Origin: Sinotaia quadrata
Taxonomy: Eukaryota > Mollusca > Gastropoda > Architaenioglossa > Viviparidae
Length of the DNA: 64,000 nucleotides
Assembly (NCBI GenBank): GCA_028829895.1
Contig: CM054179.1
Coordinates: 105,425,875 to 105,489,874, forward strand
Direction: 5' to 3'
Under the pieces are notes generated by a model. It searched no databases and was not told the origin of the DNA. It saw only the letters and a list, made by a program, of their open reading frames with translations. Made by a program: the position numbers and the translations under genes. Shown in pieces: positions 1 to 10,645 of the stretch; positions within the stretch are counted from its first letter, which is position 1, and each line of letters opens with the position of its first letter.

Positions 1-218
1 GGGGGGTTAATCCTGTGAAATTATCTTCATTATATGGTGTCAGCATACTGCTATAAGAATGAACTAGTCTGTGATAGGTAGTAGCACCCAATGATTCGTC
101 TATTCAGATTCTCTATTTTTAAAATAAAATGATTACAAAATGTAAACCAGGGCAATCTTCGGAAGAAGCCAACAGTCAAATTAAACAATCATAAAGAACC
201 AAACACGTATGCACTTGT
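1..218. other. AT-rich unique sequence (inside the ZU5-gene intron)
   Basis: No exon, RNA gene or clear repeat was seen here. It belongs to the intron downstream of exon e, or to the sequence leading to the next exon outside the window. Confidence 0.5.
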
Positions 219-525
219 GCACTCTGGCACCAATGTTAATAATATTTGCATGTTGTTACAACTACAAAAAGAGTGAAAGCGCACTCTGGCACCAATGTTA
301 ATAATATTTGCATGTTGTTACAACTACAAAAAGTGTGAAAGTGCACTCTGGCGCCAATGTTAATAGTATTTGCATGTTGTTACAACTACAAAAAGAGTGA
401 AAGTGCACTCTGGCACCAATGTTAATAGTATTTGCATGTTACAACTACAAAAAGTGTGAAAGTGCACTCTGGCACCAATGTTAATAGTATTTGCATGTTG
501 TTACAACTATAAAAAGTGTGAAAGT
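219..525. repeat. 62-bp minisatellite, about 5 copies
   Basis: The unit starts at gcactctggcaccaatgtta, with starts at 219, 281, 343, 405 and 464. One copy lacks three bases. Every copy carries the octamer ATTTGCAT followed by a TGTTACAACTA stretch. Copies differ by only a few substitutions, so the expansion is recent. It is intronic with respect to the ZU5 gene. Confidence 0.93.
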
Positions 526-612
526 GAGATGTGGGGGTGGGTGGTGGTAAATCAAACGTATCCACAACTAAATGTCATCTCTCTCCCACTCAGATACGTG
601 TCACTTTTTCTT

Positions 613-1112
613 AATTTTGTTTCCCTCCAATGGAATAGGTAAGATAGTTTTGTTTCCCTCCAATGGAATAGGTAAGATAGTTTTGTTTCCCTCCAATGGA
701 ATAGGTAAGATAGTTTTGTTTCCCTCTAATGGAATAGGTAAGATAGCTTTGTTTCCCTCCAATGGGATAGTAAGATGGTTTTGTTTCCCTCCAATGGGAT
801 AGTAAGATAGTTTTGTTTCCCTCCAAAGGGATAGTAAGATAGTTTTGTTTCCCTCCAATGGGATAGTAAGATAGTTTTGTTTCCCTCCAATGGGATCGTA
901 AGATAGTTTTGTTTCCCTTCAATGGGATAGTAAGATAGTTTTGTTTTCCTCCAATGAGATCGTAAGATAGTTTTGTTCCCCTTCAATGGGATAGTAAGAT
1001 AATTTTAGTTCCCTTCCAATGGGATAGTAAGATAGTTTTCTTTCCCTCCAATTGGATAGTAAGATAGTTTAGTTCCCTTCCAATGGGATAGGTAAGGTAG
1101 TTTTGTTCCATC
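613..1112. repeat. 32-33-bp minisatellite, about 15 copies
   Basis: The unit is ttttgtttccctccaatggg plus atagtaagatag. The first four copies carry AATAGGTAAGATAG and the later ones GATAGTAAGATAG. The array ends only about 37 bp from the donor of exon e, inside the following intron. Three minus-strand ORFs across it (601-986) are periodicity artefacts. Confidence 0.93.
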
Positions 1113-1148
1113 ATGCATTTCTGAAAAACCTACAGATCGCCGAGGTAC

Positions 1149-1340
1149 CTGCAATACATAGTTGATATCTGTGTCCACGGCGCGTTTCGGGAACCGAACA
1201 TTGATGTGCCTGTTGATGCGGGCATTGTGCAGGCAGCCGTTGGGGGTCACTGTGAACATCTCCTTCAGTGGACGAAATGTGACAACAAAAGTGCCAAGCC
1301 TGTCTATCTCCAGTTCCACATATTGCAACACCTGTTCGTT
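1149..1340 (-). CDS. Exon e of ZU5-domain gene: start of the second ZU5 module
   Basis: This 192-bp exon encodes 64 codons in phase 0. It is preceded on the minus strand by the acceptor atttctctcag and followed by the donor CAG|GTACCT. The peptide opens NEQVLQYVELEIDRLG, continues into FVVTFRPLKEMFTVTPNG, and ends in a stretch containing INVRFPKRAVDTDINYVLQ. That is the pattern of the N-terminal half of a ZU5 domain as in ankyrins and PIDD1: a hydrophobic FVV strand, a V-x-P-x-G turn, then a FPK-x-AV segment. The rest of this ZU5, and any UPA and death domain, must lie beyond position 1. Family knowledge says such modules act as protein-interaction and autoinhibitory units in cytoplasmic signalling or scaffold proteins. 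Splice sites, phase and domain fit agree, so the exon is close to certain; the exact orthologue is not. Confidence 0.86.
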
Positions 1341-1961
1341 CTGAGAGAAATAGTTCATTTAATACATTTTACAAAATATAAGAAAATGTACAATCTTCTG
1401 TATTTAAAATTAACTAATATCAAGGTAGTGACATTATTTTAGGAAGTAAAGAGTTACAGAACCTGTGAGAAAGTCTATATGAAAACCTATTTAATAATAA
1501 AATAATATAAAGCTATTTTTTTCACAGGTCTTCAAAGTATAACGTGTCAAAGGTATATAACTGTTGTCGTTTTGATGTTAAAACATACGAATCATTGTTT
1601 TTATATTGTAAGAGATCACAACGTTCTCAGTTGAAAGCAATGTTTCGAAGACATGACAACTAAATGGTCTGATCCTAGTCATGTCCGTGACATTCCTTTA
1701 TATTCTGGAAAAAGTAACATTAAACGCCTTTAAAAGAGCATCTTTTAGGAACTGTCGGTCCTGCAGTAGGTAACAGCCTCACTAAGGCAGCTGCTTTATT
1801 CACTTAAGATTTAGTCAAGTGAATTTGCATGGGGAACAAAAAGTCATTACAATATACACTTGTTGAGTAATAAGCACAAATGGTGACAAAAACGGTTGTC
1901 AATGATGACGAAAGACGCTTAACTTGACCTGTATAATATGAAAAAACACTTGTGTAACATA

Positions 1962-2000
1962 CACACACACATATATGTGTGTGTGTGTGTGTGTGTGTGC
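1962..2000. repeat. Palindromic (CA)n(TA)n(TG)n microsatellite
   Basis: An AC run passes through ATATAT into a GT run, so the tract is its own reverse complement and could extrude a hairpin. A smaller GA/CA tract follows at 2040-2070. Confidence 0.9.
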
Positions 2001-2844
2001 ATGCGCTTACGCATATTCCATTAGGAATGTGAGATTGCTGAGAGAGAGACACACACACTTACACACACATGTTTAAATGTTTACTGTGTGTACCTCCTTC
2101 ATGCAAAACTTTAAAATGACATTAAAACTAGGTTATGGCCCTTTGAGTTTGCTGTGACTAAATAAGTTTGCCAAAAGCTTGATCGTGCCACACTATGAGT
2201 GTACGTTCAGTGTTTCCCCTTTCAAAAGGGATTGTTGTTTAGTTGCTGGGGGTCGAAGTGTAAAGCTTTTGAAAGACTATGATATTCTATACATAAGAGG
2301 AAGAAGAACTATAGAGGAGTGAGACATCGACACATTAGAGATCTGAGATGTGTCCAAAGCATACGCGACACAAGGAAGCAAGTTCAACATCACGTGTCTG
2401 AGAGACGTGTCATTTATAATTATTTCTCAAGCGCTGGAAATAAAAGCGAAGTGGATTTGAAGGTCTATAATAATTCTGCAGACGACTTGAACTGTAAAAA
2501 AAAAATGAGTTATCGGCACAATGCGAATTTGAGAACGGAATATGTCATAAGCAACAAAAAAGGAGAGTGAACGAACGCAGGAGAGGTCTAAGAGACGTGT
2601 CAATCAAACTCATTGACAAAGCAAAGAAGGACTGATATAATTATCATCTGTTTAGCTGACTATATTTTAATGATTTACAGTCGAGAGAGTTCTCTATCAT
2701 CAATGCAGATGTGGTAGAATATACACTCATACAGTCAATGAGTCATGAAGTATTACAGAAAAGTCAGAATATCTAAAATCGTACTGTCTAAAGATTCTTC
2801 TGGAAGCATTATACATAACTTAGTGTATGTAAAATCGTGTATGT

Positions 2845-2857
2845 GTATGTGTCTGTA

Positions 2858-2908
<51 letters not shown>
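2845..2908. repeat. (GT)n(GA)n microsatellite
   Basis: An uninterrupted GT run switches to a GA run and decays into a GGGAGAGA tail. Confidence 0.9.
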
Positions 2909-2909
<1 letters not shown>

Positions 2910-3170
2910 AGAGGGAGAGACTTTCTACATATGTTAGAATACATCAAATCTTACTGTTGAGTGAACTATTTAGAAGTATAAAAAAATTTAAACAACGTGA
3001 GATAGAAATTCCTCCAAGAAAGTTAGACTATGTCGTTGACTGTTTATCAAGTCTCAATCGCAGTGTAAACGAGAACAGGTCGATTCATCCTGAAGCATTA
3101 CAGAGTTTACATGTAAATCCTAACCTTTATATTCAAAGAATCGGTGGGTCATTCTCAAGTATTTTAGTAT

Positions 3171-3300
3171 GGATAGACTAAATCAAAAATTCACAATAAC
3201 AAAATGCATTTTATATCTGTGTCCAACATTTAGGTCTGGATAGATTAAATCAAAAGTTCACAATAAAACATGCACGTGTATTTGTATCCAACACTGAACC
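3171..3300. repeat. About 65-bp tandem duplication
   Basis: Two diverged copies begin tggatagactaaatcaaaa and tggatagattaaatcaaaa. Each ends with a version of gtgtccaacatttagg or gtatccaacactgaa. Confidence 0.7.
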
Positions 3301-3658
3301 TAAACTTAACTGAAGGCAAAAGTCAACACAACGTGTGCATCTCACATAAAGACTCTACCCCTTAAAAAAAATTTAAAATAATACACACTTTGGAGAATAT
3401 GTTGAAAGAACAAGAAATTACAAAGAAATTGAAAGAATAAGAAATTATTAAACTCAAACTCAAATGGACAGGAAAAATAAATACGAAATGCAGCCATACA
3501 TTTTTTCATAGGCAAGCAAACTATATACATATAAAATGTTGATATTCGGAAGGGATGGGTGCTTACAATAAGTCTTTAGAAAACCTGAGTGAGACTGAAA
3601 ATTATATAGTAATACAACAGGATAAAAACATTTCTTATGCTATCGTACCGTTTCAAGA

Positions 3659-3917
3659 CAGATACAAATAATCGTATATACAATATAATTGAACAAAACA
3701 CAAACCCATTCAGATACAAATAATCGTATATACAATATAATTGAACAAAACACAAACCCATTCAGATACAAATAATCGTACATACAATATAATTGAACAA
3801 AACACAAACCCATTCAGATACAAATAATCGTATATACAATATAATTGAACAAAACACAAACCCATTCAGATACAAATAATCGTATATACAATATAATTGA
3901 ACAAAACAAACCCATTC
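3659..3917. repeat. 52-bp minisatellite, 5 copies
   Basis: Units start at 3661, 3713, 3765, 3817 and 3869 with gatacaaataatcgtatata. They are nearly identical. The last copy loses a CA dinucleotide near its end. Confidence 0.93.
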
Positions 3918-4789
3918 ACGACGTTTATAGACCTGCCTCACTGATCAGAATAAACGAGGGACAGGATTGGATCTAAGAGGGAAACGCTTTCCAACAGCTG
4001 CTGATTTCGTGCTAATTAAGCTATATGCCTGTATATTTATTTTCGTTTTATATAATCGATATATTAAGAAGTAAATACCTTTACATTTTAGTATGGGTGG
4101 AAGCTGAACAATATTTCAATTTCACTCGTACATATGTTTCTTTTCATTAAATACCGCCAGCAGCAAAAATAAAACTTACTGGAATGAATTTTTTTTTAAA
4201 AACAGAAAAGATACGTGAAGTCCCTAATGCAACTAAAACACATCTCAGCACTGAAAAGTGGAGTCAAAAGAACAGGCTCTGATATTTAGGTGTTCGCAGT
4301 AAAGCAATTTCATGCCTCTTTTTAAAAATGAAAACACAAATTCAAACAAAAGGAACAGAAGCAATATTTTATAACAGGAAGTGCATATCAAAACATTATT
4401 TTAAAATGAGAATTTTTTTTTTAAAACGCATAATGAAACGAAACGAAACGCTATTACAAACTATAATTTAACCATTTAAATGTGGTCAGAATTTTAACCT
4501 TCCAAATCAAATTCTCCACAGAATCACCGCAGTGGGCATGTGGGGATTCGGCAGATTCTTTTGGTATTGACATAAGTGCGCATTTAGCCTGCAAACGCAA
4601 GATAGTACACTCACGCCTTACACAAAGAATGAGAGAAAGAAATGAATACATAATATTTAAAAAATGAAAAATAAGCGGACCAGTCCATGGATTTGCGAAA
4701 ATTATAGAGTTCATTGTATCCTAATAAAATTATTCCAAAATATAATGAATACACTAGTTCAGAGGAAAAATGAACAACACGTAGCAGTG

Positions 4790-5290
4790 TGTTTGTGCTG
4801 AATGGGAATGTGTCTTAAGTGTGTGTCTTCAGGTCATGTGAGAGGGCGTGACAGGTAAAATAAGAGTGTGTCCTTGTGCTCGTGTGGATATGTCCATCTG
4901 AGTAGGTCCTTGTGCTCACGTGGAAATGTGTCTCTGAAAGCTTGATGGTATCCTTGTGCTCTAGTAGAGAATCTCTTAGTGATCATGTGGTTAGTGTCTT
5001 TTGTTTATGCTGGAGAGTGCGTGTGCTTTTGTGGGTCATGGGAGACTCTGGATTATGCTCAAATGAGCGTCTTAGCGTTCATATGAAAGTGTGTCTTTGT
5101 GTTCATATGAGAGTGTCTTTGTGCTCCTGTCTTTATCCTTACGTGAGAGTGTGTTTTTGTGCTTATGAGAAAGAATGTCTTTATGTTTAAGTGAAAGTGA
5201 TTTTTGTCTTTGTGTGAAGGTGTCTCTGTGGAATTATGAGGGTGCTTCTTCGTAATCATGTGAACTTGTTCTTCCGCTTATTTGGAAGAG
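4790..5290. repeat. Decayed GTGTCTTTGTGCTCATGTGA-type array
   Basis: Imperfect units of about 25-32 bp are built on the phrase gtgtctttgtgctca followed by tgtgagagt. A related block recurs at 7135-7200. ORFs on both strands here (4912-5190, 5059-5259) reflect the periodic composition. Confidence 0.65.
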
Positions 5291-7130
5291 TATATTTGTA
5301 TTTTTGCTGGATACCATATGGGCACATGGACTGAGAGTATATAGTTCTGTTCTGGTCGGAGTATTTTGATGCTCGCATCAGAGCATTTTCACCCCCGTGA
5401 TAATACATGTATATTATTGTAGTAGAGTCAAGACAAATTATACTTGACCTCTTAATCCGCCTTTGTTTAAATTCGTTATTTTTTTTGTTTGGATGCAGTT
5501 CTTTGTAAGAGTGAAGTAATCGTCATCTCTGATACACACGCCTTATTCATAGGGAGAGAGAGAACTCACTCCAGTTATGTAACATTTAAGACAATGGCCG
5601 ATTGTAGGTTGAACCAAGCGTTATCATGTGACTAATGATTCACGCCATAAATTCGATATTCCTTTAAATACTCTGATGGCGCTATAGACCCGTATTCACG
5701 AGGAAAAGGACAGACCGATGTGAGCATCTAAGTTATTCCATGAATCATGCGAGGCCCGCTGCTGATCATACTGTTGTATAGAACAAGGTAACACATCGAT
5801 TTCTTAAAATATTGTTTGTATTTCCATTTAAGTTATCGTTGTGCGAATTTATGCATTTTATTGTTGCAGGAGTTGTATTATTGCAATTTCCTCCAAAACA
5901 CGTGGCTTGATAAAAGTGTGGCTAAGTTGAAATGTTACATCCTTTAAATTAATTGTTAAATTGAGAAACAATAATTTTGTAAACTCAAAATAACTGAATT
6001 GTATCACAGAACGTCTGTGCACGTTTTTGTAAATTTCTTGTTAACAATTTAAATTCATTTTGCGTGTACTATATTGTTGTAATTGTAAAGCGCATATGCG
6101 TGATTTTAAATTGTATTTTTTATTTTCTTCTTATTGAATTTCATTTGTAAAATGTAATGCTTCCTTGAAATTCATATGTCTCATACGTACGTTAATGGTA
6201 AAAACGCACATGCATGACCGCATTGTATCTTTTATTATATATTTAAATATTAATGTAAAGATACTAAAATGGTCGAGGAATAAGCTATGCTATTGTCAAC
6301 CACGTGTATTGGATTGTGAAACCGTGAGAACTATCACTCATAGGAATTCATTTTATTTCCAGAGCGGGTTTCTTGGTCTCTTGATCTTGGTCCTTGTCTG
6401 ACATATTCCGTCTGACGTCTTGGTCTTTCTTCATCGTCGTAAAATTCACCGTCCAGTGAACTGGCCTGTATATTGCTTCGATTGGTGTCTAGCAATTGGC
6501 TGAGTCTGAACTCCTGATGTGATTCAGAAGAGGGGTGTAATTAATGAAAGACTATCGACCAAGTTGGTGATAACTAGGCTGTTGAGTCCGGTAATCCAAC
6601 AGGAATTTCATTGGGGACTACGTGCTTCATTTATTGTTGCTATTTGGATAACCAGCTAAAGTGCAAGGACTGGTGTATTTGAACTAAATAAACTCTATCT
6701 GCAATCTAATCGAACACTTTGTGTGTTAGACAAATAGCATAGTATTAGGAGGCTGAATGTCGTCTGAATCTTGAATATCTTTTTATTTGTTAAATTTTAT
6801 TAAATTCATTTTTATTTTGTTAATCAATTATTGTGGTTGGTTATTTATGCAAACAGACCGATAGGATTGGGTGGGGGCGAATGAGTGGAGAAAAAGGAGA
6901 TTGAATGCATAATTAACAATAATTGTTTAACGTTTCCCAGTCAGTGCTTTGTACACAAGTTTGCCTATCTATAAATTTGTTGGCTTAAACTACAAGCGTT
7001 AAATTTGATCAGACTGAAGGGTGAATTTGAGCAGCCAGTCTGTTTCCAGAATAGTAGAACGAATTTTAATTAACATAAATTCTAAATTCTGAAACAGGGG
7101 TCTATAAATAAATACTGGACATGTAACAAT
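5290..7130. other. AT-rich unique intronic sequence with a weak plus-strand mini-exon candidate
   Basis: A TTTAAATA box (5663-5670) lies 77 bp before an ATG at 5747. That ATG starts MRGPLLIILLYRT, which resembles a signal-peptide start, and runs to a donor AG|GTAACA at 5787. A good acceptor (ttttatttccag) ends at 6362 and an AATAAA is at 6687. Splicing these two would give only a 20-residue product, so I do not call a gene. Confidence 0.2.
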
Positions 7131-7465
7131 TATTGTGCTCACGTGACAGTGTTCATTTGCTCACGTGATAGTGTCCATTTGCTCAGGTGGGAAGGTGTTT
7201 AAGTTCAAGTGACAGAGGCTTGTTTTTTATAGAAGAAATGTCTTCATGCTTATGTAATTGTGTATCTATATTGATGACGCGGTGCTTGTATAGTATTTGG
7301 GAGTGTGATTTTATATTCGTTCATAGACTACAAACCGCAAAGTGTATGTCTGCTACACAGAACCATTATTTATATTCATCAATGTACCATCATCAATATC
7401 TTATCTATGATGCCATGTAAAGATGTTTCCTTCTCTACATTCTGATGTGTTCACAAGCTTGCATT

Positions 7466-7530
7466 GTATAAGTGTGTGTGTGTATGTGTGTGGGTGTGTG
7501 GGTGGGTGTGTGAGAGAGAGAGAGAGAGAG

Positions 7531-7593
<63 letters not shown>
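7466..7593. repeat. (TG)n(GA)n(TG)n microsatellite
   Basis: A degenerate TG/GGGTG stretch leads into a GA run and then a TG run of about 60 bases. Its reverse strand reads as a Thr-His and Leu-Ser polymer that is not a protein. Confidence 0.93.
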
Positions 7594-7594
<1 letters not shown>

Positions 7595-7836
7595 TTAGTA
7601 TAAATATTGTGATGTGAGTGATTTCGTAGCGACAGACGACAATAATGAAAGCTACAACTTTGCTAGAATCGTTTAGTAGGAAGTTACATCTTCTAACTGC
7701 CTCTACGAACACTGCTCGTCACATCATTTGATGCCAAGCATTAACGAAACACAAATGATAAATCAATAAATGCTATTCCTTGTAATCTCTCTTTCTATCT
7801 AAGTTCAAACGAACAAAGTTAAATATACATGCTAAC

Positions 7837-7995
7837 CTTTTTGAGATATCCGACGTCGACCCAATGAGGCTCATCCTTCCAGAGACCTTTCACGTTGAGT
7901 TCCAACATGTTTTCCTTCAATGCGTAAAAGGGCATTTGGAGTATCACATTTCCCTGGAACACAGTTTTCTTCAGATGAGTATAATTGGGCAAGAG
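7837..7995 (-). CDS. Exon d of ZU5-domain gene: end of the first ZU5 module
   Basis: This 159-bp exon encodes 53 codons in phase 0 at both ends. The acceptor is ...ttgtctag and the donor is AAG|GTTAGC. The peptide begins LLPNYTHLKKTVFQGNVILQ, continues MPFYALKENMLELNV, and ends near DEPHWVDVGYLKK. This is what the C-terminal half of a ZU5 domain looks like: the conserved P-V-x-L-x-x-P strand is here NVILQMP, and the W-x-x-V ending is here HWVDV. A different frame of the same DNA has a longer ATG-initiated ORF (7871-8107), but that one crosses the acceptor and has no domain match. The exon joins exon c in frame (…TGTVNLK/LLPNYT…) and exon e in frame (…GYLKK/NEQVLQ…). Confidence 0.86.
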
Positions 7996-9845
7996 CTAGA
8001 CAATAGATTTGGACAAGTGTCAGAGTGAGGGAAATTAAATAAATCCGAACTGACAACTGACGCAAATATTTACCATTAAAAAAAAAACACATCCGGTTGT
8101 TTTTCAAGAGATCGGCTGCTGAATGAATAATGCCTCATACTTTATTTTTAAAGTATTAATTATAATTGTTGTGTCACTGTGTAATTCAGAGTTTATATGT
8201 GAAAATGTCAACAGTGTGTTTAATCTCAAATATAAAATTCTCTTTGTAATAGTTATTGCTGCTGTATTTAATTTGTAAATTTGCCTATCTCTATAAATTG
8301 TTAAATTGTTAAAGTGACCCGACCTTGAGTACTCCTTATGATGGTATTTTTGTAAGTGTCTGAGTTGAAGTAAACAACTCGAGTTGAGAATATGCTATTA
8401 GCTGATGCAATGCAAACCAGTTCCAACTGGATGAGTAGTTTTTAAAATCCGATGTTTAAGATTTACGAGAACGAGACTAGCCAATGGGCTGAGATCAAAA
8501 GTTTACCTGTAGAGGATTCTAGTGTCTAATCACTAGAATTTGGTGTGGCAAGAAGTCCAATTATGAAAGGTGGCTGTTAATTTAATGGTGAGTTAATTGA
8601 CTGATTGAGAGAGAATAGATTTCGAAACAGTTCATGCATTTTGCTATTTGTGCTTTACGTAGAAATATGTGAATAGACTATTATTTCTACAAATTGTGAA
8701 CTATGATGCTTATGTATAGTATGCTAAATACTTGACTTTGTTTCTAGTGAATCTGTTCATAAAAAAAAATATTATGCTGTATGCGTGTATTGGGCAAATA
8801 AATACTGTTGCAGGAAACTGCAAGTTGAGACTTGAATGTAAGAAAAAATGGAGTTAAAAAAGGAATAAATTGGAAAATTGCCATTTGTTCCCCGTTTATA
8901 TTTTACTGGGAAAAGGCAGCCTTTCCATGTTTTACTGAATCTCCTGGTTTACTGATTATAAACCAATATGACCTTGGTAGACGTGAGAAGTATCTATGCA
9001 GTGTATAAATGTAAAGAATACACTACACTCCATTTGGGGTATGGTGGCAAGGTATGCTGACTATCGAGCAATTTCTGGTACAAGGAATTTACTGGAAATT
9101 GCTACAATTGTTGTTCTGCTTGAGGGAGCTAATACGGCAAAGGAGCACCAGGTTAGCCTTGAGAGAATAGCAGCGAATCAGTATTCTACAATGTGAGGAG
9201 GGAAACTCATGGACTGGACAGCAGTAATGTGAACAATAAACTTGAGGATTTGTTAAAAGAAATGTGTGCAAAAAAAACTATTGAGACAGCACCTAAACCA
9301 GATTATGTACAAACTTTTATTGCTTATCTCTAATAACTCCATTTCTGTTCTCTGATAAAAATTATCTTGTGATTTGTATTGACACTAAATTGTTGAATGG
9401 TGTTTGAGGATATAGGACTGTATAGATATTAAAATTATTCAATCGTGTGTTTGTGGAAATACTGATGTCAAGTAATCGTTTTCATTGTATTTGTTATGTT
9501 TATTTGGTTATTTATTGTTAAATTTATTGACCTTATTACACATATTGATAACCTTATATGGAGAAGAAAGTGGATGGATGGGGGTTCGCTAATTATAGAT
9601 TAAAGACGGATTTGTCTTCTCCTTTAGTAAGAAGTTTTTCATGTATGGAAATATTGTATGACGGTAAATGTTTGTCTTTAATGTTGTAGAAGAGAGAAAA
9701 CGTTTACAGCACCCGCATATCTGCTAAGTGAGAGAGGCGAGTTGTGTCTTCTGGAGAATTATTAAGAACATAAATTAAGATTCTCATCATTTGTAATTAG
9801 TTATGGATTATTAATTAAAAATAATCAAAACCATTAACTAGGTGG

Positions 9846-9888
<43 letters not shown>

Positions 9889-10431
9889 AAAAAAAACCAC
9901 TACTTATAAAATAATTATTACTACATTATCATTAATAAGGAGAACGATTATGATACAGTTAGTTAGAAATACTGCTATAGCTTTTTAAGTCATATAGCAA
10001 TATTTTTTTAATTCTTAACTTTATATTTATTTTATATTTTAAACATATTAATATTATGCATACATATATCTTAATGTAAAATATTTGAATAAACGTGAAA
10101 TCAATTGATTTCACATGGAGAGAAAAATTATAGATTTTGACCTATTTTTAATATGAAAAATATCTATTCGATATCAGTAAATTTTAAAAATTGAAATTAA
10201 AATAAAATGACCGATTCGGTAATAATTAATTAAATTCGAAACTCAGCGTGAGAAACAATTACTGACAAAATGACATAAAATAGGAAAATTACGTAGTGAT
10301 GAAAACACCGAAAACTCACATAGGTATAAAACACCACCCACACAATCAACTGCCTCAGATTCTTCCAACGAATCACTCGACAGACCAGTTGCGTTTCACG
10401 AAAACAGCACAACGACAAGACCGATAACTAC
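7996..10431 (-). other. Intron between exons c and d of the ZU5 gene
   Basis: About 2.4 kb, AT-rich, with GT and AG ends on the minus strand. The only obvious feature is the CA microsatellite at 9849-9887. The ORF at 8996-9196 has no support. Confidence 0.75.
9849..9887. repeat. (CA)n microsatellite
   Basis: A pure CA run of about 18 units lies in AT-rich intron. Confidence 0.93.
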
Positions 10432-10645
10432 CTTCAAGTTAACTGTGCCAGTCAAAATGTATATTTCACTCGTTAAGTGCTCTCCCTGAAAATGAGGAAT
10501 CATCTTCCATCTTTCGTTAGGGGGCGGTACCAAACATACGATCGTATCCCTCTTGCCACAGGTACCTTCTGGAACAATGAGTTTGCCACCCAGTGGTAAG
10601 ATGAAGTTCCCACCTGCTTTGCCTGGGCAGCAAACTGTTTTAGAA
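10432..10645 (-). CDS. Exon c of ZU5-domain gene: N-terminal half of the first ZU5 module
   Basis: This 214-bp exon holds one split-codon base plus 71 codons. The acceptor is strong (ttcttttcttttcag) and the donor is AAG|GTAGTT. An alternative donor nine bases earlier (ACA|GTTAAC) keeps the same phase. The peptide begins SKTVCCPGKAGG, carries GGKLIVPEGTCGKRDTIV and then CLVPPPNERWKMIPHF, and ends SEIYILTGTVNLK. The G-G-x-L-x-V-P-x-G core followed by a charged D-T-I-V strand and the SEIYIL segment is diagnostic of ZU5. The overlapping longer ORF (10500-10847) runs straight through the acceptor, so it is a shadow frame. CpG content and codon use are higher than in the surrounding AT-rich intron, as expected for an exon. 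Confidence 0.86.

Larger units (their letters stand above)
1341..7836 (-). other. Intron between exons d and e of the ZU5 gene
   Basis: About 6.5 kb with GT at its 5' end (7836) and AG at its 3' end (1341). It contains microsatellites near 1962, 2850 and 7466, a 52-bp array at 3659-3917, a decayed array at 4790-5290, and otherwise AT-rich unique sequence. Small ORFs such as 2319-2570 and 2957-3181 have no splice or domain support. Confidence 0.75.

Noticed and set aside
613..1112. CRISPR-like array of 32-bp repeats
   Set aside because: Units are contiguous with no unique spacers, so it is a minisatellite. The genome has eukaryotic splice structure.
2319..2570. 83-codon plus ORF with many Arg and His residues
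   Set aside because: It lies inside a well-supported intron of the opposite-strand gene, with no splice, promoter or domain support. Length alone is expected by chance at this window size.
7871..8107. 78-codon minus ORF with a hydrophobic segment over exon d
   Set aside because: Same reason: the ZU5 frame differs and the ORF crosses the acceptor at 7996.
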